Assembly (NCBI RefSeq): GCF_021261325.1
Contig: NZ_JAJSBI010000020.1
Span: 1 to 64,000, forward strand
DNA from: Streptomyces guryensis
GTDB lineage: Bacteria; Actinomycetota; Actinomycetes; Streptomycetales; Streptomycetaceae
Reading direction: 5' to 3'
Length of the DNA: 64,000 bases
A program made the translations under genes and the position numbers. Below, one piece after another: positions 1-7,518 of this stretch (position 1 is the stretch's first letter; each line of letters starts with the position of its first letter). A model generated the notes under the pieces. The model was not told the DNA's origin, ran no database searches, and saw only the letters and a program-made list of their open reading frames with translations.

Positions 1-150
1 CGACGGATACCGGCGCACCCGGTCAGGATGATCGGCCGCGTTGCCGTACACGTGCGCGAGGCAATCACACGATGGTGCAGCCGAGTTGAACTGGACGGGC
101 TCGGACGCGTACAACAACGACACCAGGGCCTCCCGGCACTGCTCGGTCAG
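1..150 (-). CDS. Hypothetical protein, 3' part beyond the left edge
   Basis: The minus strand is open from about position 150 to the edge and reads as plausible protein (LTEQCREALVSLLYASE, then a CDC-containing stretch). No family is recognised. The start is unclear: a CTG at 150 has GGAG upstream, and a GTG at 123 has GGGAGG upstream. The reading frame is the same as that of the small gene ending in TAG at 166-168, so this could be a separate, closely spaced gene or the second half of a gene interrupted by that stop. Only about 50 codons are visible. Confidence 0.4.
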   Translation of the reverse strand, partial: MTEQCREALVSLLYASEPVQFNSAAPSCDCLAHVYGNAADHPDRVRRYPS

Positions 151-165
151 ATTCGCATCTCCGAG

Positions 166-384
166 CTACCGAGAGGCCCTGTCTTCATGAGCGCACAACG
201 GGAAGATCACCCCGGCGGGAAACGTGTTCGACCCGCACGTTCCATGATCGGTTGAGATACGGCTTCTCAGGGCTGGTACCACGCTGTTGGCCGTTGTTGT
301 GGGTCCGCCTCGCGTACGCGACTGGGGCTGCCCTGTCCGTAAAACTCCCAGGGTGCCGAGCACCCAGGCGATAGGGTTACGCAT
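166..384 (-). CDS. Small hypothetical protein (72 aa)
   Basis: The product begins MRNPIAWVLGTLGVLRTG, a short hydrophobic start followed by a polar, Arg/Thr-rich tail. The ATG at 384 was chosen because a perfect AAGGAG lies eight bases upstream. It is on the same strand as the resolvase-like gene to its right and the truncated gene to its left, a group often seen in Streptomyces accessory DNA. No domain is recognised. The frame upstream is open into the ATP-binding remnant, but the ribosome site argues for an independent gene. Function unknown. Confidence 0.55.
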   Translation of the reverse strand: MRNPIAWVLGTLGVLRTGQPQSRTRGGPTTTANSVVPALRSRISTDHGTCGSNTFPAGVIFPLCAHEDRASR

Positions 385-468
385 GTTGATGGCTCCTTGG
401 TTGGCTGTTGACACTCCGCCCCGCGACGGCCCGCGATGCCGTTTGCGGGGCACTCTGGTCCACTCCCT

Positions 469-570
469 GAAATCCTTCTCGGACCACACGGTTTTCCCGA
501 CCCTCTCGGGTCGCACGCCCCAGTCATCGGACAGCGAATCGACCAGTAAGGGGCCCCTTCCCCCTTCCCC
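469..570 (-). pseudogene. Remnant of an RsbW-like ATP-binding protein (C-terminus only)
   Basis: The minus strand encodes GEGGRGPLLVDSLSDDWGV followed by a KTVW motif. This matches the C-terminal end of the many small HATPase_c anti-sigma-like proteins of Streptomyces, where GGRG(L)LLVD and a closing KTVW(F/C)E are typical. The N-terminal ATP-binding part (N and G1 boxes) is absent: upstream sequence does not continue the family and soon runs into the resolvase-like gene. It is therefore read as a truncated relic. The rest of the 310 bases between 385 and 694 shows no other gene. Assignment is by motif recall only. Confidence 0.4.
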
Positions 571-694
571 CATCTCCCAGGCCGCCGACGCCGTTTCGGC
601 CGTCCGAATGGCGATCCGTGAACTCGACCGGAGTGTCCGGCGCTGGACGCTCTCCGCGCAGCTCTCTGAGGCCCCGCACGGTGATAGACACTTC

Positions 695-1054
695 TCACTG
701 GACTGGACCTTCAGCGAGTGGAGCCCAGGAGAACAGGACACGGACGCCGTTCTCCTGGAGCGCGGCGATCTCGGTGTAGCGGGTCTCGTGGTCGGGGCTG
801 ATCGCCGAGGGCCAGCGCACGATCACGGTGCAGATTTCCCTGCGTACGGCCATGCGCCGTACCTTCTGCCAACCCATGCGCGCCTGCGGGTCCACTTCGC
901 CGTACGGGTCGCGGATCGTCTCGACGACGCCCAGGTTCCGGGCCTCGGCGAACTCCTTGCCCTCCTGCTCCGCACGCTCTGCGGCGACGCCGGGGTTGCC
1001 CGGGGACCGTTCGGCGCAGACGTACAGCACTGCCGTGTCCCGGGCGGTGCTCAT
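695..1054 (-). CDS. Resolvase-like small protein
   Basis: A 119-aa protein starting MSTARDTAVLYVCAERSPG. The fold signature (beta-strand with YVCAER, later VIVRWPSAIS and a GVRVLFSW end) resembles the N-terminal catalytic domain of serine resolvases but without a DNA-binding domain. The usual catalytic serine position is not clearly kept (YVCAERS), so recombinase activity is doubtful. The ATG at 1054 overlaps the stop of the upstream gene (ATGA) and has GGAG eight bases upstream, indicating translational coupling. Such proteins commonly accompany XRE/DUF397 loci in Streptomyces. Exact role unknown. Confidence 0.6.
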   Translation of the reverse strand: MSTARDTAVLYVCAERSPGNPGVAAERAEQEGKEFAEARNLGVVETIRDPYGEVDPQARMGWQKVRRMAVRREICTVIVRWPSAISPDHETRYTEIAALQENGVRVLFSWAPLAEGPVQ

Positions 1055-1227
1055 CGGGCGCTCCGGTGGTGGGGGCAGCGGCACACGGGCCAGACCGAGG
1101 AGGTTTCCGGTACGTCGACCGGGGCGACGGGGTGTTTGTCGCGGAGAGTCGTGCGGGTGCCGTCGGTTGCGATGCGGTAGACGCCGAGGGGCATACGGGA
1201 AGTGCTCTGTGCCGCTTGTGTGGTCAT
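1051..1227 (-). CDS. Small conserved hypothetical protein (58 aa)
   Basis: Starts MTTQAAQSTSRMPLGVYRIA, then TDGTRTTLRDK and a WPVCRCPHHR tail with a CxCxxH pattern. It resembles the short Streptomyces proteins that pair with resolvase-like genes. The stop overlaps the next ATG by four bases, so the two are probably translated together. The start at 1227 is the first ATG in register with the conserved-looking sequence; the ribosome site is weak. Function unknown; the Cys/His tail might bind a metal, which is a guess. Confidence 0.6.
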   Translation of the reverse strand: MTTQAAQSTSRMPLGVYRIATDGTRTTLRDKHPVAPVDVPETSSVWPVCRCPHHRSAR

Positions 1228-1527
1228 GGCTGCCGCCCTAGGCCTGAGGTCCGTGGGAGGAGCCGCGGGCATCCCCGCTAGGCAGGGATACGGCCGCAGC
1301 CCGAACAGGCATGTAACTACGCTCAGTTGATCATTAACTGACATCGCGTTACTGCCTCTCGCAGGATGGCTGATTGCAGGAGAGGTGACAAGTCGTGGCA
1401 CCTAAATCGCAGAAAGCCGCACCTCTGTGCCCATCGACGCGGCACCCAAGGTGCGGCACACTGCACCTCACGCACCAAAACCGCACCCTGGGTGCTCACT
1501 TGGACCCCTGCGAGACGGAGGCCGACC
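1228..1527. other. Divergent intergenic region
   Basis: About 300 bases between the minus-strand two-gene unit and the XRE regulator on the plus strand. It must hold promoters for both directions. AT-rich sequence around 1310-1345 (TTGATCATTAACTG) is the likeliest promoter/operator area and contains the palindrome TGATCA. No RNA gene or coding sequence is supported here. Confidence 0.4.
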
Positions 1528-2397
1528 ATGCCGAATGTGCGAGCAAAACCGACCTTGCGCAGACGGCGCCTCGGAGGAGCGCTCAAGGGGTTCCGGGCAG
1601 CCTCCGGGCTCACCCTCGAAGCGGCAGCCGTCGAAATGGGTTGGGACAGCGGCAAGCTCAGCCGAATCGAAAACGCCAAGGCTCACATCTGGCCGAAGGA
1701 GATCCCGAAGCTTCTGGGCCTGTACGGCATCGAAGACCTGAAGGTCATCAGCGCCCTCGAAGAACTCGCCCGAGACGCAGGGAAACAGGGCTGGTGGCAG
1801 ACCTACGGCAACATCATCGGCGGCGGGTACCAGGACTACATGTTCTTGGAGTCCGACGCTGTTGGCATCCGTGTCTACTGCCCCGGTCTCGTCCATGGAC
1901 TCTTGCAGACAGTTGCCTACGCACGCGAGGTCATCGCAGCCACAGCGATCACACGCAGTTCCGACGAGGTGGCGGCCCTCACCGAGGTACGGCAGGCCCG
2001 TCAGGCCGTCCTCACTCGCCCAGGAAGGCCCCTGAAGATCTGGGCGGTCATCCATGAGGCGGCACTACGCCAGCAGTTCCCCACGCAGCCGAACGTGATG
2101 ACGCACCAGCTTCAACGTCTGCTCGATCTCAGCGAGATGCCCACCATCGACGTCCAGGTCATGCCGATCGGCGCCAGCCCTCACCCCGGCATGACCGGCC
2201 CGTTCGACATCGTCTCCTTCGGCGGCCCTTGGCCGACCGTCGTAAATCTGGAGAACCTTCGGGGCGGGTTCTTCATGGAAGGAGAAGATGTCGCGGTGTT
2301 CGAGGCGGCCTTTGAACGCACGGTCGCCGCAGCGCTTCCCGTGGACGTGTCCCGGGAGGCCATTAAGAAAATCATGGATGAAGGAGCACACCAGTGA
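1528..2397 (+). CDS. XRE-family regulator with DUF5753
   Basis: A 289-aa protein. Residues about 10-65 form a helix-turn-helix of the XRE type (LKGFRAASGLTLEAAAVEM, then WDSGKLSRIE). The remainder matches the DUF5753 sensor-like region typical of Streptomyces regulators paired with a DUF397 protein (PGLVHGLLQT, QARQAVLTRP, a PHPGMTGPF-like segment). The ATG at 1528 has GGAGG upstream. It overlaps the following DUF397 gene (GTGA), forming the classic two-gene unit. Such pairs influence development or antibiotic production in known cases; the target here is unknown. Confidence 0.85.
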   Translation: MPNVRAKPTLRRRRLGGALKGFRAASGLTLEAAAVEMGWDSGKLSRIENAKAHIWPKEIPKLLGLYGIEDLKVISALEELARDAGKQGWWQTYGNIIGGGYQDYMFLESDAVGIRVYCPGLVHGLLQTVAYAREVIAATAITRSSDEVAALTEVRQARQAVLTRPGRPLKIWAVIHEAALRQQFPTQPNVMTHQLQRLLDLSEMPTIDVQVMPIGASPHPGMTGPFDIVSFGGPWPTVVNLENLRGGFFMEGEDVAVFEAAFERTVAAALPVDVSREAIKKIMDEGAHQ

Positions 2398-2627
2398 CCA
2401 ACACCAGCCACAGGGCTGAAGTCCGCGCATCCGAGCTGACCGACGCGTGGTTCAAGTCCTCGTACTCAAGCGGAGGAGAGCAGTGCTTCGAGGTCGCCGA
2501 CCTCCGCCGTACGGCGTACGCATCCATTGCTGTGAGGGACAGCAAGGCCCCCGACGGCCCCGCGCTCCTCTTCGGGCCCGAACAGTTCGCTACATTCGCA
2601 GAGTTCGCCGCCCGCTTCGAGGTCTGA
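2394..2627 (+). CDS. DUF397 protein
   Basis: A 77-aa protein with the DUF397 signature WFKSSYSSGGEQCFEVAD followed by VRDSKAPDGPALLFGPEQF. GTG start at 2394 overlaps the stop of the XRE/DUF5753 gene. DUF397 partners of XRE regulators are thought to act as small antagonists or co-factors of the regulator. Length and motif order are typical and intact. Confidence 0.88.
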   Translation: MTNTSHRAEVRASELTDAWFKSSYSSGGEQCFEVADLRRTAYASIAVRDSKAPDGPALLFGPEQFATFAEFAARFEV

Positions 2628-2743
2628 CCCGCACCTACGGCATACAACGGCGCCCGCCCCTCGGGCAGTTGTGGCGGGCGCCTACCCCGTCACGTCCTCG
2701 CGTCCGCGATGTGGCGCATCGAAGGGGGAGCAGCTCGGCGGCG

Positions 2744-3187
2744 GGGGAGCTGCCGAAGGTCGACGCTGTGAACAGCTCCGTACAGCTGGCGGGAGGCGCC
2801 ACAAGAGCTTCGGACGTCAAGGGCGCACAGTCCTCGGACGGTGGCTATGTGACCGGCCTGAACCAGGCCGGTGCTTCGATCACCTGGACCTTCGACGGTA
2901 TCCCCAAGGCCGGCAAATACAGCGTTTACGTCGGCTACAGCGTGCCGGGCAAGGACGGTAATGCCACCCTCACGTTCAACGGCACGCCCTCCACGTATCC
3001 GGTCAAACTGAAGAACTGGACAGGGGCCACCGCGGGCGACTACGAGAAGGGCTGGACGACGACCTACAACTACGTCGAGCTCAAGCAGGGCCCGAACACC
3101 GTCTCTGTCTCCTGTGGGCAGGGGAACCAATGTGACGCCCTCATCGACCGGCTGTGGCTGGTGGAGGGATGGGCCGGGCGGAGCTGA
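2744..3187 (+). pseudogene. Remnant of a CBM35-type carbohydrate-binding protein
   Basis: The reading frame encodes a galactose-binding-like (CBM35) domain: GGATRASDVKGAQSS, GASITWTFDGIPKAG, then GYSVPGKDGNATLTFNG and GNQCDALIDRLWLVEG. From memory this domain ends longer Streptomyces proteins with a proline-rich cytoplasmic part and one membrane span. Here nothing upstream of about 2744 continues the family; the preceding bases encode the unrelated DUF397 gene. A GTG at 2768 could start a short free-standing domain, but only a weak GAAGG precedes it. A truncated relic is more likely than a working gene. Confidence 0.55.
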
Positions 3188-3198
3188 GCCGGGCCAGG

Positions 3199-3227
3199 CT
3201 TGCGGTGACTCGCCGAGTCACCGCAAG
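3199..3227. terminator. Bidirectional terminator hairpin
   Basis: A perfect 13-bp stem (CTTGCGGTGACTC at 3199-3211, GAGTCACCGCAAG at 3215-3227) with a three-base loop, placed between convergent reading frames. Confidence 0.8.
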
Positions 3228-3245
3228 CCGACCCCCCAGTGCTCG

Positions 3246-3602
3246 CTAAGCGACGCGGCCGAAGTCCACACACTCGTCAGCGACCCACACCTTGCGCCCG
3301 CCCCAGTCGAGTGGTGTCCAGGTGTTGTGCTGGGCTCCCCCGCTGGTGCACCGGTACGTGCCCCCCTTCTTCTTGCCCTCGCAAAGTTCTCCCCAGCAAA
3401 TTATGCGGTCAGGCGTACCCTTGTCGAGCGCGTGGACGTGAACGACGACGGCCGAGGTGACCGAAGCGGACGCGCGTGCGTTCCAATCGTGACCGGCATA
3501 TGCACCGGCGCTATCGGCATACGCTGCAGGTGCAGCCGCAAGGATCAAACCGGTCACCAACGCACCCGAGAGCGATGCGATACGTGCGGCGCGCTTTGCC
3601 AT
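3246..3602 (-). CDS. Small secreted protein
   Basis: A 118-aa protein with a clear Sec signal peptide: MAKRAARIA, a hydrophobic core (LSGALVTGLILAAAP), and an AYADS cleavage region near residue 30. The mature part has about four cysteines, probably in two disulfides (ICWGELC, YRCTSG, ADECVDFGR), and resembles small SH3-like secreted Streptomyces proteins. The ATG at 3602 was preferred over one 30 bases upstream because CGGAGGG sits five bases before it. Extracellular; function unknown. Confidence 0.75.
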   Translation of the reverse strand: MAKRAARIASLSGALVTGLILAAAPAAYADSAGAYAGHDWNARASASVTSAVVVHVHALDKGTPDRIICWGELCEGKKKGGTYRCTSGGAQHNTWTPLDWGGRKVWVADECVDFGRVA

Positions 3603-3785
3603 GAGTTCCCTCCGTTTTGTATGTCTCGCCACTGGTCATTGAGGCGAGAGCTATGGCCGCGCCAGTATATGTAAGATAAAAGCCTTATCCTAGCTCGCCG
3701 TTGGATGCATCACAGTTGCAGACTGATGCGCCTGATGTGGCCCTGGCGCTGGGAAGCATGAACTACTCACGCAGCAGTCTTTAAC

Positions 3786-4067
3786 CCCGGTCACCGCCAC
3801 CCGTTCCACCAGCTTCTCGTACGCGCCCCGCTCGAACTGCCCCGCCGCAGCCGCCAACCACGCGATCGCGCAAGCCAGCGCTCCGGCCAGGGCAGCCGAT
3901 CCACCAGCCCCGAAAGCAGGCCCGAGACCGCCGAGTCGCCTGCGCCTGTCGGGTTGCCGTAGACGCAGGCCGGAGGGTGACGCTCCAGTGGCCCTCGGGG
4001 GCATGGCGAGCGTGCCCTCTGCGCCTAGCGAGGCCATCACCGCTTGGCGCCACGCTCGTCCTGCCAT
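3786..4067 (-). pseudogene. Frameshifted partial duplicate of the adjacent PfkB sugar kinase 3' end
   Basis: The segment repeats the C-terminal third of the intact kinase gene about 460 bases away on the same strand. Its pieces VMASLGAEGTLAM, YGNPTGAGDSAVSGLLSG and GQFERGAYEKLVERVAVTG match VVSLGTDGLLAV, HGNPTGAGDSAAAGLLSG and GEFDRVAYEELAGRVAVTG, but they lie in three different frames, so at least two frameshifts have occurred. The 5' two-thirds of the kinase is missing. It is a decayed tandem partial duplication and is not expected to make protein. Confidence 0.8.
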
Positions 4068-4232
4068 GGCCGTTGCGACGCGTGTCGCCCCTCGTCATCG
4101 GGTCCTAGCCTCGGCGTTTCAGTTGAGGCTGCCGGGTTGTTGAACAGAGTCGTTTGGGGCGGTGCTACACGATCTCGGGTGAACTCTTTGATCGCGTTGG
4201 TCCTGGCGGATCGTAAGCCTTTCACAAAGAGA

Positions 4233-5162
4233 TCACGCCGCGCTGACCTCCCCGGTCACCGCCACCCGCCCCGCCAGCTCCTCGTAGGCCACGCGGTCGA
4301 ACTCCCCCGCCGCCGGCGCCAGTACGGTCGCCGCCGACAACGCCACCGCCCGGGACAGCCGTTCCGGCCACGGGAGTTGTTCCGCGAGCCCCGACAGCAG
4401 GCCCGCCGCCGCCGAGTCGCCCGCGCCTGTCGGGTTGCCGTGGAAGCGGGCCGGCGGGGTGGCGCGCCAGCGGCCCTCGGGGGTGACCGCCAGGAGGCCG
4501 TCCGTTCCGAGGGAGACGACGACCGCCTGGGCGCCCCGGCGGCGGGCGTCCTGGGCGCCGCGCAGGGGCTCGTGGGAGCCGGTGAGTTCGGCCAGTTCTT
4601 CGGCGTTCGGTTTGACGAGGTCCGGGCGGGCGGCGACCCCGCGGCGCAGGGGTTCGCCGCTCGTGTCGAGGAGTACGGGGACCCCGGCGGCCTTCGCGAG
4701 TCGTATCAGCCCGGCGTACGCGCCCACCGGCACGCCCGGTGGCAGGCTGCCGCACAGCGCCACCGCGGACGCGGGGGCGAGCAGGCCCTCGTAGGCGTCC
4801 TGGAAGGCGGACCACTCGGCGGGCGTGATGGTGGGGCCGGGTTCGTTGAGCTGTGTGGTGTCGCCTGTCTGATCGTCCACCAGCGCGATCGTGCGCCGTG
4901 TCGGACCGGCTATCGGGACGAGGGCGTCCACCAGGCCGGGAGCGGCGGTCAGCCGGTCCTGGACGATGCGGCCCGTGGCGCCGCCCGTGAAGCCGGTGAC
5001 CGTCACCTCGTGGCCGAGGGCCGCGAGTACGCGCGCCACGTTCACGCCCTTGCCGCCGGCCCGTTCGGTCACCTCGCTGATCCGGTGCGAGGCGTGCGGC
5101 TTGAGCGCCGGTACGCGGTACGTGAGGTCGAGAGCGGTGTTCAGCGTGACCGTGAGGATCAC
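4233..5162 (-). CDS. 1-phosphofructokinase-family (PfkB) hexose kinase
   Basis: A 309-aa cytosolic ribokinase-fold kinase of the 1-phosphofructokinase/tagatose-6-phosphate kinase branch. It shows the N-terminal AGGKGVNVARVLAALGHEV motif near residue 35 and the C-terminal GNPTGAGDSAAAGLL motif, whose GAGD aspartate is the catalytic base. Placed next to nagA and a ROK kinase, it may phosphorylate a hexose phosphate released from amino-sugar metabolism; the exact substrate cannot be read from sequence. The GTG at 5162 was chosen for the strong GGGGGAGG upstream and because ILTVTLNTALDLTYRV is the usual N-terminus. Confidence 0.88.
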   Translation of the reverse strand: MILTVTLNTALDLTYRVPALKPHASHRISEVTERAGGKGVNVARVLAALGHEVTVTGFTGGATGRIVQDRLTAAPGLVDALVPIAGPTRRTIALVDDQTGDTTQLNEPGPTITPAEWSAFQDAYEGLLAPASAVALCGSLPPGVPVGAYAGLIRLAKAAGVPVLLDTSGEPLRRGVAARPDLVKPNAEELAELTGSHEPLRGAQDARRRGAQAVVVSLGTDGLLAVTPEGRWRATPPARFHGNPTGAGDSAAAGLLSGLAEQLPWPERLSRAVALSAATVLAPAAGEFDRVAYEELAGRVAVTGEVSAA

Positions 5163-5264
5163 CTGGGCCGACCTCCCCCGAAGACGAATGCTGTGCGCGC
5201 GCCGAAACGGACGGCGGTCGTCCCAGTTTCGCAGGACAACCGCCGCCTCCAACAGCGGGACACT

Positions 5265-6506
5265 TCAGCCCAGTTGGGGATCGACCACCCATTCACCGCG
5301 GCGCATCACACCCTTGAGGGCGAATTGATGGTCAAGAACCACCAGGTCGGCGTCCTTTCCGGGCTCCAGGGAGCCGACCCTGTCGTACATGCCGAGCAGC
5401 TTGGCGGGGTTGGCCGATACCGCGGCCACGACGTCCTCCACGGGCAGCCGGTCCACCGTCACCGCCCGCTGGAACGCGCGGTCGAGCGTGAGCGTCGACC
5501 CCGCGATCGAGCCGCCCTCCACCAGCCGCGCCACACCCCCGGTGACCTCGACCTCCAGGGGGCCCAGCAGGTAGCGGCCGTCGCCGAAGCCGGCCGCGTC
5601 CATCGCGTCCGTGATGAAGGCGACGCGGGCCGCGCCGGCGTGATGGAACGCCAGCTGGAGGGCGGCCGGGTGCAGATGCGTGCCGTCGTTGATGAGCTCG
5701 ACGGTGATGCGGTCGTCTTCGAGGAGGGCGGTGATCGGGCCGGGGGACCGGTGGCCGATCTGCGGCATCGCGTTGAACAGGTGGGTCGCGACCGTCGCGC
5801 CCGCGTCGATCGCCTCCACCGTCTGCTCGTACGTCGCGTCGGTGTGGCCGATCGCCGCGATGACGCCGTGCTCGGCGAGGAGGCGTACGGAGTCGAGGCC
5901 GCCCGGCAGTTCGGTGGCGAGGGTGACCATCTTGGCCTTGCCGCGCGCCGCGTCGATCAGTTTGCGGACCTCCGCGGGGTCCGGGTCGTGCAGCAGCTTC
6001 TCGGAGTGCGCGCCCTTGCGGCACGGGGAGATGAACGGGCCCTCGAAGTGGATGCCGGCGACGTCGCCCTGCTCGGCGAGTTCGCTCAGCAGGCCCGCCC
6101 GCTGGGCGAGGAGGTCCATGTCGTCGGTGACCGTCGAGGCGACCAGGGTGGTCGTGCCGTGCAGACGGTGGGTGTGGATGCCCTTGAGGACGTCCTCGAC
6201 CGTGCCCGAGGTGAAGGAGGCTCCGCCGCCGCCGTGGTTGTGGATGTCGACGAAGCCGGGCACCACGTGGTGCCCGGTGAGGTCGATCAACCGGGCGGTG
6301 CCCTGCGGGGCTCCGGCGCTGATTCGGGTGCCGTCGATGGTGAGGGTGCCGTTGGGCACGGGGCCGGTGGGGAGGACCACGGTTGCGCCGGTGAGCACCA
6401 GGGGGGTGCCGGTCGTCGCGGGCTGCGGGTGCGTTGTGGCCGGTCGCGCCCACGCGGCGGTAGCCGCAGATTCAATGGGGTCCCGCGCCCCTGAGGGGGG
6501 TGTCAT
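5265..6506 (-). CDS. nagA: N-acetylglucosamine-6-phosphate deacetylase
   Basis: A 413-aa amidohydrolase that converts GlcNAc-6-phosphate to glucosamine-6-phosphate and acetate. Diagnostic motifs: GFVDIHNHGGGG (metal-binding HxH), IGHTDATYEQ, ATHLFNAMPQIGHR and ITDAMDAAG. The ATG at 6506 overlaps the stop of the upstream ROK kinase (TGATG) and has GGAGGT ten bases before it, so the two genes are translationally coupled. The first 35 residues are a low-complexity extension. Likely under DasR control through the site at 7478-7507. Confidence 0.92.
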   Translation of the reverse strand: MTPPSGARDPIESAATAAWARPATTHPQPATTGTPLVLTGATVVLPTGPVPNGTLTIDGTRISAGAPQGTARLIDLTGHHVVPGFVDIHNHGGGGASFTSGTVEDVLKGIHTHRLHGTTTLVASTVTDDMDLLAQRAGLLSELAEQGDVAGIHFEGPFISPCRKGAHSEKLLHDPDPAEVRKLIDAARGKAKMVTLATELPGGLDSVRLLAEHGVIAAIGHTDATYEQTVEAIDAGATVATHLFNAMPQIGHRSPGPITALLEDDRITVELINDGTHLHPAALQLAFHHAGAARVAFITDAMDAAGFGDGRYLLGPLEVEVTGGVARLVEGGSIAGSTLTLDRAFQRAVTVDRLPVEDVVAAVSANPAKLLGMYDRVGSLEPGKDADLVVLDHQFALKGVMRRGEWVVDPQLG

Positions 6507-7447
6507 CAGGGCGTTACCTCCGTGCCGTCAGTTGTAGTGAGGAGATCCCAGGCCAGCAGCCCGGCACCGAGACAACCCGCCGTGTCCCCCAGCGCCGCGG
6601 GGACGATCGACGGCAGTTTCTGGAAGGTGACCCGGCGCCGGACGGCCTCCCGCAGCGGTGTGAACAGGGCTTCCCCGGCCTCTGCCAGGCCGCCGCCGAT
6701 GATCAGGGTGCGGGGGTCCAGCAGGGTGAGGGCGGTGACCAGGCCGTCGGCCAGGGCGTCGACCGCGTTCTGCCACACCCGGACGGCGTTCGGGTCGCCG
6801 GACGCGACGGACTTGGCGCAGTCGGCGGCGTCCGCGTCGGGGTCGCCCGTGGCCGCCGCCCATGCCTCGCTGACCGCCGCCGCGGAGGCGTAGCGCTCCA
6901 GGCAGCCTTGCTGCCCGCAGGGACAGGGGCTGCCCCCAGGCCGTACGACGATGTGGCCGATCTCGCCCGCGAAGCCGTGCGCGCCCGCCTCCACCCGGCC
7001 CGCGATGCCGATCGCGCCCGCGATACCGGTGCCGAGGGGGACGAAGAGGAAGCGGTCGGCGCCCTGGCCGGCGCCGATGCGGCCCTCCGCAAGACCGCCG
7101 GTGCGTACGTCGTGGCCGAGGGCGACCGGGATGCCCAGTCGCTTTGCGAGCAGGTCGCGCAGGGGTACGTCGCGCCAGCCGAGGTTGGCCGCGTAGCAGG
7201 CGATGCCCCGGTCGGCGTCGACGATGCCGGGGACGGCGACGCCGGCGGCGGACGCGGGCTCGCCGAAGTGCTCGGCGCCGTGGGCGCTGAGCACGGCGGC
7301 GAAGTCGAGGATGCCCTCGACGACCGCGTCCGGCCCGCGTTCACGGCCGGTCGCCAGGCGGGCCTGGTGGAGAAGGGTGCCGTCCTGCGCGACCAGCGCG
7401 GCCTTCATCCCGGTGCCGCCCACATCCAGGGCGATGACATGTCTCAC
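6506..7447 (-). CDS. nagK: ROK-family sugar kinase, probable N-acetylglucosamine kinase
   Basis: A 313-aa ROK kinase. The phosphate-binding LDVGGTGMKAALV lies at residues 6-18, a nucleotide-binding segment LGTGIAGAI mid-protein, and the zinc-binding CPCGQQGCLERYAS with its preceding EIGHIVV near residue 155-175. It presumably phosphorylates free GlcNAc to feed nagA directly downstream. The GTG at 7447 gives the usual ROK N-terminus; upstream in-frame sequence is atypical. It is divergent from the sugar-binding lipoprotein gene with a DasR-like double site between. Confidence 0.85.
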   Translation of the reverse strand: MRHVIALDVGGTGMKAALVAQDGTLLHQARLATGRERGPDAVVEGILDFAAVLSAHGAEHFGEPASAAGVAVPGIVDADRGIACYAANLGWRDVPLRDLLAKRLGIPVALGHDVRTGGLAEGRIGAGQGADRFLFVPLGTGIAGAIGIAGRVEAGAHGFAGEIGHIVVRPGGSPCPCGQQGCLERYASAAAVSEAWAAATGDPDADAADCAKSVASGDPNAVRVWQNAVDALADGLVTALTLLDPRTLIIGGGLAEAGEALFTPLREAVRRRVTFQKLPSIVPAALGDTAGCLGAGLLAWDLLTTTDGTEVTP

Positions 7448-7477
7448 GGGGGACAGTGTGGCCCCAGGACCCGCAAG

Positions 7478-7507
7478 AGGTCTAGTCCACTTACGTGGTG
7501 TAGACCT
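7478..7507. promoter_or_regulatory. Double DasR-responsive element (dre-like)
   Basis: Between divergent nagK and the sugar-binding protein lie two dre-like sites, AGGTCTAGTCCAC and GTGGTGTAGACCT, arranged head-to-head as an imperfect inverted repeat (11 of 13 pairs) with a TTAC spacer. Both resemble the DasR consensus TGGTCTAGACCA. The GntR-type repressor DasR is released by amino-sugar phosphates, fitting the neighbours. Confidence 0.75.
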
Positions 7508-7518
7508 ATCGTGTCCAC

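Noticed and set aside
4068..4232. A 62-codon minus-strand frame before the kinase duplication
   Set aside because: No ribosome site or family resemblance, and it overlaps the decayed duplicate; treated as non-coding.
4044..6494. An 816-codon open frame on the plus strand
   Set aside because: It runs antisense to the PfkB kinase and nagA, both with clear motifs; its residue composition is the Gly/Arg/Val-rich pattern of a high-GC shadow frame.
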